Source: Chloroflexi bacterium OLB14 | Lineage (GTDB): Bacteria > Chloroflexota > Anaerolineae > Anaerolineales > Villigracilaceae | DNA: 64,000 bases | Assembly (NCBI GenBank): GCA_001567105.1 | Contig: LMZR01000062.1 | Span: forward strand, 22,045-86,044 | Direction of reading: 5' to 3' | Shown here: in pieces, positions 44,120-54,140 of the stretch | Layout: every line of letters starts with the position of its first letter | Position numbering within the stretch: position 1 is the stretch's first letter | Program-made: the position numbers and the translations under genes | Notes under the pieces: model-generated | Told to the model about the DNA's origin: nothing | Databases searched by the model: none | What the model saw: the letters and a program-made list of their open reading frames with translations, nothing else

Positions 44120-44938
44120 ATGGAACCAAAAGGAAAAGTTGTTATCGTCACTGGGGCATCGTCAGGGATTGGTGAAGCGACTGCACGCGAGTTTGCAAAA
44201 GAAGGTGCAAAAGTTGTGCTTGCCGCACGGCGTGTTGATAAATTGCAAACGCTGGCAGAAGAAATTAATAAAATGGGATCTGAAGCATTCGTTGTGCAAG
44301 CGGATTTATCAAAGTTAGAAGATATTCAAAAATTAGTTGCTGAAACACTGGCGAAATTTAATCGCATTGATGTGTTGGTTAACAATGCTGGTTTTGGACG
44401 TTTAGATTGGTTAGAAAATTTAGATCCTGTTAAAGATATTCAAGCTCAAATTGATGTGAATGTAATGGGTGTGATTCAAACTACACGTCAGGTATTGCCT
44501 GTGATGATGAAACAACGCAGTGGCAGTATTATTAATATGTGTTCAATGGCTGGTTTAGTAGCGACTCCCACTTATACAATTTATGCCGCATCTAAACATG
44601 CTGTGCATGGATTTTCAGAAGCGTTACGCCGTGAAGTGAAACCTTGGGGCATTGATGTTTCACTTGTTTATCCAGGTGGTGTGGTGACTGAATTTGCATC
44701 TCATGCAGGGATTAAAAGAAAAACAAAAGCAACTACGCCAAAGTTTATGCTATTGACTGCTGAACAAGTTGCTCAGGCTGTTGTGAAATTAGTTCGTAAA
44801 CCAAAACGCATGTGGATTATTCCATGGTTGTGGAGTGTGAGTGTCTTTATGAATCGCTTCTTGCCTGGGCTTGTAGATAGTACGACAATTAATCGCTTTA
44901 CGATTCCAGAACGCGAAGATGAATTGAAGAAAATGTAA
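44120..44938 (+). CDS. Short-chain dehydrogenase/reductase
   Basis: 272-aa classical SDR with TGASSGIGEATAREF (NAD(P) site), NNAGFG, and the catalytic Ser and Y-x3-K in NMCSMAGL and YAASKHAV. The Arg in AARRVDK suggests NADP preference. Start ATG 44120 has SD AAGGAG. C-terminal extension KRMWIIPWLWSVSVFMNRF may contact the membrane. Substrate unknown. Confidence 0.88.
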   Translation: MEPKGKVVIVTGASSGIGEATAREFAKEGAKVVLAARRVDKLQTLAEEINKMGSEAFVVQADLSKLEDIQKLVAETLAKFNRIDVLVNNAGFGRLDWLENLDPVKDIQAQIDVNVMGVIQTTRQVLPVMMKQRSGSIINMCSMAGLVATPTYTIYAASKHAVHGFSEALRREVKPWGIDVSLVYPGGVVTEFASHAGIKRKTKATTPKFMLLTAEQVAQAVVKLVRKPKRMWIIPWLWSVSVFMNRFLPGLVDSTTINRFTIPEREDELKKM

Positions 44939-44970
44939 GTCACATTTTCAATGTTATGCTATTTAAGAAC

Positions 44971-45040
44971 TTGCCGCGAATTTCGCTAATTCACGCGAAT
45001 TTTTTAACCAATTAGCGAAAATTCGCGTAATTCGTGGCAA
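44971..45040. repeat. Palindromic repeat, GCCGCGAATT...AATTCGTGGC family
   Basis: TTGCCGCGAATTTCGCTAAT and ATTAGCGAAAATTCGCG-TAATTCGTGGCAA pair as degenerate arms around TTTTTTAACC. A word set I have seen in many environmental genomes. Between the convergent SDR and recJ genes. Confidence 0.85.
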
Positions 45041-45057
45041 AGATTTTTTGTGTAAAC

Positions 45058-46809
45058 TTAAAGCCCACGTTCTGATTTTTTCAAATCTTTCAATTTCAAT
45101 TGATAATTCACACGCCCATTAAATTCATTGATTTCATAAGTAAATAAAATATCAATACGCGCGGGCATGTGTTTTTGCCAACTGCCTAAACCAAAACCAA
45201 TGGCATCGTGCGTCAAACCTTTTTCATCTTCTAAAGTTAATTTCAAATGTTTACCTTCCGCACCCACTGTGCGAGAATTTTTTACTTTAACATTCCTCGC
45301 CACAAACGCTGGTTCACGATTTCCATAGCCTGTTGGTTCGAGATACTTCAAGGATTTTTCATATAACTCAGGGCGGATATCACTCAACGACACTTCCGCA
45401 TCTGCTGTGACCGTGGGCTTGAGTTCTGTTTCTGATAATTTTTCTTCAGCGACAGTTTTTAAGCGCAACACTAACTGTGCTAAATTTTCGTTCTTAACTG
45501 TAAAGCCTGCTGCGGCTGCATGTCCTCCATGCCTGACTAATAAATCTGCACATTGATCTAAAGCATCGGTGATGTGAAATTCAGGAATTGAACGACATGA
45601 GCCACGAGTCTCTTCTTCACCTTTAGATGCTACAACTGCTGGGCGATAATATTTATCCGTCAGACGTGAAGCCGCCAAACCGATTACACCAGAATTAAAA
45701 TTTTCATCCACTGCAAAAAGCAGATAAGCATTTGGTTCATCACTGATTGCCATTTCTTCTGCGCGTGTTTGCATGTCGCGTGTAATGCGTTGACGTTCTC
45801 TATTCTGCATTTCTAGTTGTTGAGCCAACTCACCTGCTTTGAAAACATCCGTTGTAGTTAATAAATCAAAAGAGGCGAGTGCTTCTTTTAATCTGCCTGC
45901 GGCATTCAAGCGTGGACCTAAACGAAAACCAATATCCATTGCGGTTACTTTTCGAATCTCTAATTCAGAAACTGCCGCTAATGAAAATAAACCTTGTCTT
46001 TTTGTTTGCCTCATTTGTTTGAGACCACGTTTAACTAAAACGCGATTCTCCCCAACAAGAGGAGCCAAATCTGCTACAGTGCCGAGTGCCACAAGGTCAA
46101 GTAATGAGTTTAGTATTTGACCATTGACCGTAGACGATTGACCATCGTCTACGGTCTGTTGTCTATCGTCAAGTAGGGCTTGAGCAATTTTGTAAGCAAT
46201 ACCCACGCCTGCTAAATCTTTATCTGGATAAATATCACCATGTTGTTTGGGATTAATCACCGCAAAGGCTTCGGGTAAATTTTCACCATCGGGGTGATGA
46301 TGATCGCTGATGATTAAATCTAAGCCGATGTTTTTGGCATGAAGTGCTTCATTGGGTGAACGAATGCCACAATCAACGCTGATAACTAATTTGACGCCTT
46401 TTTCTTTTAAATCATCTAAAGCAGTTGGGTTTAATCCATAACCTTCTTCAAAACGGTTAGGGATATAACCAATTACATTTGCATTCAAACTTTTTAATGC
46501 ATCTACTAACAAAGCAGTAGCAGTCACGCCATCTACATCATAGTCACCATAAATGGCAATGGCTTCATTATTTTTAATTGCAAATTGGATTCTATCTATG
46601 GCTTGGCTCATGCCCGTCATCTGAAATGGGTCAGAATTAAAATTGGGTTCGCCGCGTAAAAATGCGCGAGCGTCTGCATCCGTAGCAAAACCACGATTGA
46701 AAAGAATCTGACGTAACAGCGGGGGAAATTTTTCTAGTGCAGAATCAGCCTCAGGCGTGATGAGAGGCGGAATCATCCAGCGTTTATCATGTGTAATTTC
46801 AATAGTCAT
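45058..46809 (-). CDS. recJ: Single-stranded-DNA exonuclease RecJ with repeat-encoded insertion
   Basis: 583 aa, DHH/DHHA1 exonuclease used in recombination and mismatch repair. Motifs: IYGDYDVDGVTATALL (DxD), VDCGIR, SDHHHPDGE (DHH), LGTVADLAPL, RLNAAGRL and the DHHA1 GGHAAAAGFTV; an OB fold follows at the C-terminus. Residues 214-231 (DRQQTVDDGQSSTVNGQ) are encoded by a genomic palindromic repeat and interrupt the helix before LLDLVALGTVADL. The frame is kept, so the enzyme probably tolerates the insertion as a surface loop. Confidence 0.93.
   Translation of the reverse strand: MTIEITHDKRWMIPPLITPEADSALEKFPPLLRQILFNRGFATDADARAFLRGEPNFNSDPFQMTGMSQAIDRIQFAIKNNEAIAIYGDYDVDGVTATALLVDALKSLNANVIGYIPNRFEEGYGLNPTALDDLKEKGVKLVISVDCGIRSPNEALHAKNIGLDLIISDHHHPDGENLPEAFAVINPKQHGDIYPDKDLAGVGIAYKIAQALLDDRQQTVDDGQSSTVNGQILNSLLDLVALGTVADLAPLVGENRVLVKRGLKQMRQTKRQGLFSLAAVSELEIRKVTAMDIGFRLGPRLNAAGRLKEALASFDLLTTTDVFKAGELAQQLEMQNRERQRITRDMQTRAEEMAISDEPNAYLLFAVDENFNSGVIGLAASRLTDKYYRPAVVASKGEEETRGSCRSIPEFHITDALDQCADLLVRHGGHAAAAGFTVKNENLAQLVLRLKTVAEEKLSETELKPTVTADAEVSLSDIRPELYEKSLKYLEPTGYGNREPAFVARNVKVKNSRTVGAEGKHLKLTLEDEKGLTHDAIGFGLGSWQKHMPARIDILFTYEINEFNGRVNYQLKLKDLKKSERGL
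46117..46170. repeat. In-frame GACCATTGACC...CTATCGTC repeat inside recJ
   Basis: TTGACCATTGACCGTAGACG-ATTGACCATCGTCTACGG-TCTGTTGTCTATCGTC, 54 bp (18 codons exactly). Shares words with 34892-34950 and 63651-63714. Confidence 0.85.
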
Positions 46810-46852
46810 AACTTTGTGAGTATAAACTATAATAGGTAGAACGGAGTCTATT

Positions 46853-47368
46853 ATGAAACCATTGGCATCAGATGAAAAACTTGCAACGGTAATGGCATAT
46901 ACACATCACATGTTTGTGCGTGGCGATATTGTGATACAAGAAAATTTACGCGCTAGTATTTGGTTGCGTACAAAAAATGTTTTGAATCATTTGCATTTGT
47001 TGAAACCCAATGTGTTGATGTTTACTGGTGCGCAACCAAAATCATTTTCATATAACGAATTATTTCTACCTACCAAAGAAGTGATTGCTTTTCATTTAGC
47101 CCCTCCTGCTGAAGATAGTATTGATTACGATACCAGCGAGTTGAATCGCGCCATGCAATTTGTAGATTTGATGTTAGGTTCTTTTATGATGAAGGGCAAA
47201 ATTCGCATCTCGACTCATAGTGACATGGCAACGAATTTGGATGTTTCTTTTGGAACGTGGATGTCTGTGTATGATGCGGATGTGAGCAATATGTATTTGC
47301 CACAATTCAATATGCATGTGCCAATGCTGTTGGTGAATCCGAGCTATGTTAGTTTTGGGGTTGGGTAG
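46853..47368 (+). CDS. Conserved hypothetical protein
   Basis: 171-aa soluble protein that I do not recognise. It contains a predicted beta-rich region (YTHHMFVRGDIVIQENLRAS; PNVLMFTGAQPKSF), an acidic linker and a second beta region (GKIRISTHSDMATNLDVS). A TATAAT at 46828-46833 and SD ACGGAG precede the ATG. Divergent from recJ. Confidence 0.75.
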   Translation: MKPLASDEKLATVMAYTHHMFVRGDIVIQENLRASIWLRTKNVLNHLHLLKPNVLMFTGAQPKSFSYNELFLPTKEVIAFHLAPPAEDSIDYDTSELNRAMQFVDLMLGSFMMKGKIRISTHSDMATNLDVSFGTWMSVYDADVSNMYLPQFNMHVPMLLVNPSYVSFGVG

Positions 47369-47425
47369 CGATAAAAGGATTTGTTACAAATATGACAGCA
47401 GGGTTTATGAATATGAAGGAAAACT

Positions 47426-47726
47426 ATGAAAAAAAAATAAAACAATCTGGCTATGGGTATTTATTCCTCTATTAATATTAACAGCCTGCTTAATTCTGGG
47501 CAAAATAACAGATTCAACTTTTATAAGCATAAGCACAATATGGCTTATAGTATTCTTCATATATGTGGTTGATCTTGAAACTATTTCAGAATTGAAAATT
47601 GGAGTCGCATCGATAAAGCGAGATGCACAATCTGCTAAAGAAACTAAAGAAGAAATAGAGAGAATTCTAGAAGACATTAAATCGCAAAAAGAAATAATTG
47701 ATGTAATCTTAAAAAGACGTCAATAG
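47426..47726 (+). CDS. Small membrane protein with coiled-coil tail (frameshift at 5' end)
   Basis: ATG 47426 is followed by nine A and then an early stop. With eight A the frame is open for 99 aa: MKKNKTIWLWVFIPLLILTA, a second hydrophobic segment (ISTIWLIVFFIYVVDL), then a charged coiled coil (KRDAQSAKETKEEIERILED). Stop TAG 47724. It has two transmembrane segments and a cytosolic helix; function unknown. The 150 nt that follow to the tgt promoter are A-rich without a visible gene. Confidence 0.6.
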
Positions 47727-47829
47727 AGCAAAAGCAAAAAGAAAAAGGCAAGAGAAGAAAAAGAAATACAAAAAAAACTACACCACCTTAGTGCAATGGG
47801 TCATCAGGATTAAATAATATTCTAAATAA

Positions 47830-49528
<1,699 letters not shown>

Positions 49529-49530
<2 letters not shown>

Positions 49531-50342
49531 GACCTTCCTCCACGCACTCATTCTCGGTATCGTTCAAGGACTTACTGAATTTATTCCTGTTTCATCCACT
49601 GCTCATTTATTTATTACAAGTAATTTACTGGGACTTCCCGCAGATAACTTAACCTTTTCATTCAATGTCATCATTCAACTTGGCACTGTGCTGGCTTTAT
49701 TGGTTTTCTTTTGGAAAGATATTTGGCATATTCTTCAAGCATTTTTTCTTGGTATAAAAAATAAAAAACCGTTTGAAGATTTTTATTCACGTCTCGGATG
49801 GTTAATTATTATTGCTACTATTCCAGCTTTGGCTGCTGGATTTTTGTTGAAAGAGTTTATCAAAACCATGTCTGCTGACCCTTTGCTATGGGCAGGGATT
49901 CGCTTGTTGTTCACAGCAGTTTTACTTTTTGTGGTGGAATATTTTGACAAAAAGAATCGCACACTTGAATCGGCAACATGGTTAGATGCGCTGACTGTAG
50001 GTTTATTTCAAGTGTTAGCCATTTTTCCTGGTGCATCACGTTCTGGCTCAACGATGGCTGGAGGTATGTTGCGTGGTTTTGATCGTCCATCCGCCGCGAG
50101 ATTTGCTTTTTTAATGTCCGCGCCAATTTTGTTAGCGGCTGGCATTTATGAATCGATTGAAGTGATTGCCCTACCTAATGCAACTGAATTTTTGCCAATC
50201 TTAATCACAGGCTTCCTCACCTCTGCTATTGTGGGTTGGCTGGCCATTAAATGGTTGTTATATTATTTGCGCAATCACTCACTTTATCTTTTTTCTATCT
50301 ACTGTTTAAATTGCTGGCATTATTGTTTTATTTATAAGATAA
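49529..50342 (+). CDS. uppP: Undecaprenyl-diphosphatase (frameshift near 3' end)
   Basis: Membrane phosphatase recycling undecaprenyl pyrophosphate for cell-wall and glycan synthesis. Motifs GIVQGLTEFIPVSSTAH (E-x4-P-x-S-S) and PGASRSGST are intact. As read the frame runs on with Cys/Trp-rich nonsense. Removing one A at 50308-50310 gives IYCLIAGIIVLFIR and a stop at 50340-50342, matching the normal last helix. The ATG is the end of the right palindrome arm; no Shine-Dalgarno precedes it. Confidence 0.9.
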
Positions 50343-50375
50343 ATGTAAGGGTCGCCCCTCTTAAAAATGGAAACT

Positions 50376-51473
50376 ATGAATCTAAAAAAACTTCTCAAAC
50401 TTCTTGTCGAAACAGAATCTCCATCACATGATAAAGATGCAGTCAACAAAGTTGCCTCTGTTGTTATGAATGAAATGAAAAATCTTGGTGGGCAGATCGA
50501 AGTGATAGAAAATGCCGAAACGGGGAATCATGTCATTGCACGCTTCAATCCTTCAACCTTAAACTTGCAACCTTCAATTTTGTTTCTCTGCCACATGGAT
50601 ACAGTTTTTCCACTCGAAACAATTAATAAAATCCCTTATCGAGAATCTGATGGAAAAATTTTCGGTCCAGGCACATTGGATATGAAAGCAGGCATTGTGA
50701 TTGCTTTGGGTGCAATTGAACACGCCATCCAAAATGGATTGACTCGACCTGTCACTTTATTATGCACATCTGATGAAGAGATTGGTAGTTTAACTTCACG
50801 GCATTTGATTGAAAAACTGGCTGAAGAATCCGAATTGGTTTTAGTAATGGAAGGTGCTTTGTTAGATGGTTCGTTAAAAACATGGCGCAAAGGTGTTGGG
50901 CAATTTATTGTCACGACCAAAGGGCGAGCCGCACATGCAGGTGGTGACCATGCCAATGGCAGAAATGCAATTGAAGAGATGGCACATCAAGTAATTGCAA
51001 TTCAAAAAATGACCAATTATGAAAAAGGAACAACGGTTAACGTTGGTGTGATTCAAGGAGGCACAGTATCGAATGTTGTGCCAGAAGAAGCGACTGTTCA
51101 AGTGGATGTGCGAGTTTTACAACCAGAAGAATGGACAAGGCTTGAAGATGAAATGAATCAACTCAAACCAGTATTAGATGGAACTTCGCTTCATATTACG
51201 GGCGGATTGAATCGTCCACCTATGCCGTTTGACTCAACTATGAAAACCACCTTTGAAAAAGCAAAATCTATTGCAAAAGAAATTGGCGTGGAATTAAAAG
51301 CAGGTGGCACAGGCGGCGGCTCTGATGGAAATTTTGTCGCGGCACTTGGAATCCCATTGTTAGATGGAATGGGAGCAATAGGTGAAGGCTATCATTCGGA
51401 ACGAGAATTTATTTTTGAAAGCTGTTTGGAAGAGAGAGTGAAGTTGATTTCGGAATTGTTGAGAAAATGGTAA
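50376..51473 (+). CDS. M20-family metallopeptidase (carboxypeptidase G2-like)
   Basis: 365-aa di-zinc exopeptidase: FLCHMDTVFP (His), GPGTLDMKAG (Asp), TSDEEIGS (Glu-Glu), VMEGAL, a dimerisation domain with RAAHAGGDH, and YHSEREF near the end. Closest in pattern to glutamate carboxypeptidase/CPG2. ATG 50376 (MNLKKLLK) is preferred. A half copy of the GGGTCGCCC repeat (50348-50362) lies before it. Overlaps the next lipoprotein gene. Confidence 0.88.
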   Translation: MNLKKLLKLLVETESPSHDKDAVNKVASVVMNEMKNLGGQIEVIENAETGNHVIARFNPSTLNLQPSILFLCHMDTVFPLETINKIPYRESDGKIFGPGTLDMKAGIVIALGAIEHAIQNGLTRPVTLLCTSDEEIGSLTSRHLIEKLAEESELVLVMEGALLDGSLKTWRKGVGQFIVTTKGRAAHAGGDHANGRNAIEEMAHQVIAIQKMTNYEKGTTVNVGVIQGGTVSNVVPEEATVQVDVRVLQPEEWTRLEDEMNQLKPVLDGTSLHITGGLNRPPMPFDSTMKTTFEKAKSIAKEIGVELKAGGTGGGSDGNFVAALGIPLLDGMGAIGEGYHSEREFIFESCLEERVKLISELLRKW

Positions 51474-52129
51474 TTAAAGAAAGAAGAAAGAGGAAAGATA
51501 TTTGGAAAGTAGAAAGTGGAAAGTGGATTTTGTTCTACTTTCTACTTTCTACTTTTATATTTGCTTGCGCTTCTCCACAGCCAACAGCACAGAATCAAAT
51601 CGTTACAATCAATTATTCTCCTTTCATCGAATTTCAAATGGATGAAATTTATGCCTGCGCAAATGACTTGTCTATTATTTTGAAAATTTCAGAAAATCCT
51701 GAAATTAAATTTCAACTTGGCGAGTCAGATGTTTTATTAGATTTTGCTTATCAGATTGGTGATGAAGAAATAATTGTAGTAAGTAACAAGCAAAGTGGAT
51801 TACAGTCACTTTTATTAGATGAAGTGAGGAATTTGTTTGCAGATGGCGAAAATGTGTGGGTCTATTCGTCAGATAGTGAAATGCAAAAGGTGCTGAACCA
51901 AGTTGTAATGCAAGGTCGAAGCGTTTCAGTGAGTGCACAGCTAGCCGTCAGCCCACGACAAACTGTCGAGAAAATAGAATCTCAAAGTGATGCAATTGGA
52001 TTCATCCCAAAAAGTTTAATCACCGAAAATTTGAAAGAAATTTATTCGCTTGGAAGTTTTCCCATTTTGGCATTGACTGAAAGTGAACCGCAAGGGGCTG
52101 TGAAAAATTTGCTCGGTTGTTTGCAGTAG
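51467..52129 (+). CDS. Lipoprotein, periplasmic-binding-protein-like
   Basis: About 220 aa with lipobox STFIFACAS. The mature part (DVLLDFAYQIGDEEIIVVSN; WVYSSDSEMQKVLNQVVMQG; DAIGFIPKSLI) is like a small PstS-type solute-binding domain. The signal peptide, including its hydrophobic core FYFLLSTFIFAC, is encoded by a genomic palindrome (51506-51555). The start overlaps the peptidase stop. No transporter permease for a solute is adjacent; the ABC genes that follow are of the export type. Confidence 0.72.
   Translation: MVIKERRKRKDIWKVESGKWILFYFLLSTFIFACASPQPTAQNQIVTINYSPFIEFQMDEIYACANDLSIILKISENPEIKFQLGESDVLLDFAYQIGDEEIIVVSNKQSGLQSLLLDEVRNLFADGENVWVYSSDSEMQKVLNQVVMQGRSVSVSAQLAVSPRQTVEKIESQSDAIGFIPKSLITENLKEIYSLGSFPILALTESEPQGAVKNLLGCLQ
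51506..51555. repeat. GAAAGTAGAAAGTGG...CTACTTTCTACTT palindrome in lipoprotein gene
   Basis: Arms AAAGTAGAAAGTGGAAAGTG and CTACTTTCTACTTTCTACTT around GATTTTGTT. Half copies of the same words occur at 36757-36780 and 61345-61368 outside genes. Confidence 0.8.
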
Positions 52130-52212
52130 AGACACGGCGTCGCCGTGTCCTTACTGTTGAACTGAAAGTAAGTTGTAAATAAGTCCTTTGCGCCAAAATG
52201 CACAAATGAGGG

Positions 52213-52218
52213 TAAAAT
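52213..52218 (+). promoter_or_regulatory. -10 box for leaderless ABC ATPase mRNA
   Basis: TAAAAT ends 8 nt before ATG 52227; no Shine-Dalgarno visible. Confidence 0.4.
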
Positions 52219-52226
52219 ATTTTTGT

Positions 52227-52949
52227 ATGACTATTCTCGAATTACGAAACGTAAATAAAACTTACTCCACAGTGGCTGGGGATTTTGTGGCATTAAAAAA
52301 TATCAATTTACAAGTGCAAGCAAGTGAATTTTTAGGCGTGGTTGGAAAATCTGGCGCGGGAAAATCAACATTATTAAATATGATTAATGGCGTAGATACA
52401 TTAACCAGTGGCGATGTGTTGGTAAAAAATATTTCTGTGCATAACATGAGCGAAGATCAACGCGCACAATGGCGTGGCAAAACGATGGGCGTTGTGTATC
52501 AATCGTTTCAATTGTTGCCCATGTTAACGTTAATTGAAAATATTACCTTAGCAATGGATTTAGCAGAAAATTTTAAACCACGTGAATCAAAAGAACGTGC
52601 TATGGAATTATTACGCATGGTTGAACTTGAAGAACATGCTAATAAATTGCCCGCCTTTGTTTCGGGCGGTCAGCAACAACGGGTTGCTATTGCGCGCGCA
52701 CTTGCTAACGACCCTGAAATTTTAGTTGCCGATGAACCTACAGGCAGTTTAGATTCTGTCACTGCTGATTTAATTTTTGAATTATTTTCAAAACTTGTTT
52801 ACGAAAAAAATAAAACCATTATTATGGTTACACATGATATGGGCTTAGCTGGAAAATTTTCGCGTTGTTTGACCATTGCCGATGGTGAATTACTTGAACA
52901 AGAACTTGAGCCTGCTTTTGATAAAACGATGATGCGGAGGAAGAAATGA
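52227..52949 (+). CDS. ABC transporter ATPase (LolD/MacB type)
   Basis: 240 aa: Walker A GKSGAGKSTLL, Q-loop VYQSFQLLP, signature VSGGQQQRVAIA, Walker B ILVADEPTGSLDS and switch His VTHDM. The type pairs with FtsX-fold permeases (MacB, LolCE). First of two ATPases in the module; overlaps the second gene by 4 nt. Confidence 0.92.
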   Translation: MTILELRNVNKTYSTVAGDFVALKNINLQVQASEFLGVVGKSGAGKSTLLNMINGVDTLTSGDVLVKNISVHNMSEDQRAQWRGKTMGVVYQSFQLLPMLTLIENITLAMDLAENFKPRESKERAMELLRMVELEEHANKLPAFVSGGQQQRVAIARALANDPEILVADEPTGSLDSVTADLIFELFSKLVYEKNKTIIMVTHDMGLAGKFSRCLTIADGELLEQELEPAFDKTMMRRKK

Positions 52950-54112
52950 TAAAGACATCATCGCCTCACCCCACGCGGAAAGTTGATTCTGCTCCATCAA
53001 CTGTTTCTTTGGCTGATAATATGATTGAACTGCGTTCATTGGTAAAAAGATTCAGCAATGCCGCTGGTGAATTTACAGTATTAAAAGGTGTGGACTTAAC
53101 CATTGAACGCGGACAATTCGTTTCGATAGTTGGGAAATCAGGCAGTGGTAAATCAACTTTATTAAACATGATCACAGGCATTGACCATCCCACTGAAGGG
53201 CATGTCATTGTCAATGGCACTGATATTTATACAGGTGTAAATGAAAGCGCACGTTCCAAATGGCGCGGAAAAAATTTAGGCATTGTCTTTCAATTTTTTC
53301 AATTACTTCCTATGTTAACTTTGCTCGAAAACGTCATGCTCCCAATGGATTATGTGAACATGTACGATTTTGATGAACGTCCAAAACGAGCCATGGAGTT
53401 ATTGACTTTAGTAGGCTTAGAAAAATTTGCAGATAAATTACCAATTTTAGTTTCAACTGGTCAACAACAATTGGCGGCGATTGCGCGTGCAATGGCTTGT
53501 GACCCTCCATTATTAATCGCTGATGAACCAACAGGCAATTTAGATACAAAATCAGCCGATACGATTATTGGATTATTTGAACATTTTGTATCACAAGGCA
53601 AAACGATTGTGATGGTGACGCATGATCCATCTTTAACTTCTCGCACTCATCGCAATATCATCATTTCAGATGGTGAAATGATTAATGAAACAGTTTCAAG
53701 GTCATTGCCACAATTGAGGCATCGTCACATGTTGGAGTTTTCAAAATTAGTTGAGCATAAAATTTATCAACCGCGCGAGACCATCATCTCTCGTGATGAA
53801 CATGTAGATCATTTCTTTATGATTCGCTCAGGTGAAGTGGAAGTTGTTTTGCATGATAAAAATAACGAAACAAAACTTTCTAATTTAGGTGCTAACGAAT
53901 TTTTTGGTGAAATGGAATTGTTACAAGGTGGCAAAGCCATTGCAAACGTCCGTGCAGGGGATAAGCAAGTTGAAATTTATACCCTGCCACGAGCAGATTT
54001 TGTGCGCGTGATGAACGAGTCACCGATTACGGTTGAGGCGATTGGTAAAATTGTGCAGAAGAGACTGGCTGAGCATAGTATCGCTGACCCAAGAGAAAAA
54101 CGTAATGCGTAA
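52946..54112 (+). CDS. ABC ATPase fused to a cyclic-nucleotide-binding domain
   Basis: 388 aa. Residues 25-250 are a LolD-type ATPase: Walker A GKSGSGKSTLL, Q-loop VFQFFQLLP, Walker B LLIADEPTGNLDT, His VTHDP. The signature is changed to VSTGQQQLAAIA instead of LSGGQ. Residues about 262-375 are a cNMP-binding/CAP-ED beta-roll (IISRDEHVDHFFMIRSGEVEVV ... GANEFFGEMELLQGGKAIANV ... LPRADFVRVM). No DNA-binding domain follows. The roll probably gates the ATPase; the PBC Arg-Ala motif for cAMP is only partly recognisable. Confidence 0.9.
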   Translation: MIKTSSPHPTRKVDSAPSTVSLADNMIELRSLVKRFSNAAGEFTVLKGVDLTIERGQFVSIVGKSGSGKSTLLNMITGIDHPTEGHVIVNGTDIYTGVNESARSKWRGKNLGIVFQFFQLLPMLTLLENVMLPMDYVNMYDFDERPKRAMELLTLVGLEKFADKLPILVSTGQQQLAAIARAMACDPPLLIADEPTGNLDTKSADTIIGLFEHFVSQGKTIVMVTHDPSLTSRTHRNIIISDGEMINETVSRSLPQLRHRHMLEFSKLVEHKIYQPRETIISRDEHVDHFFMIRSGEVEVVLHDKNNETKLSNLGANEFFGEMELLQGGKAIANVRAGDKQVEIYTLPRADFVRVMNESPITVEAIGKIVQKRLAEHSIADPREKRNA

Positions 54113-54140
54113 ATCGTAAATTGTAAATCGTAAATCTAAA

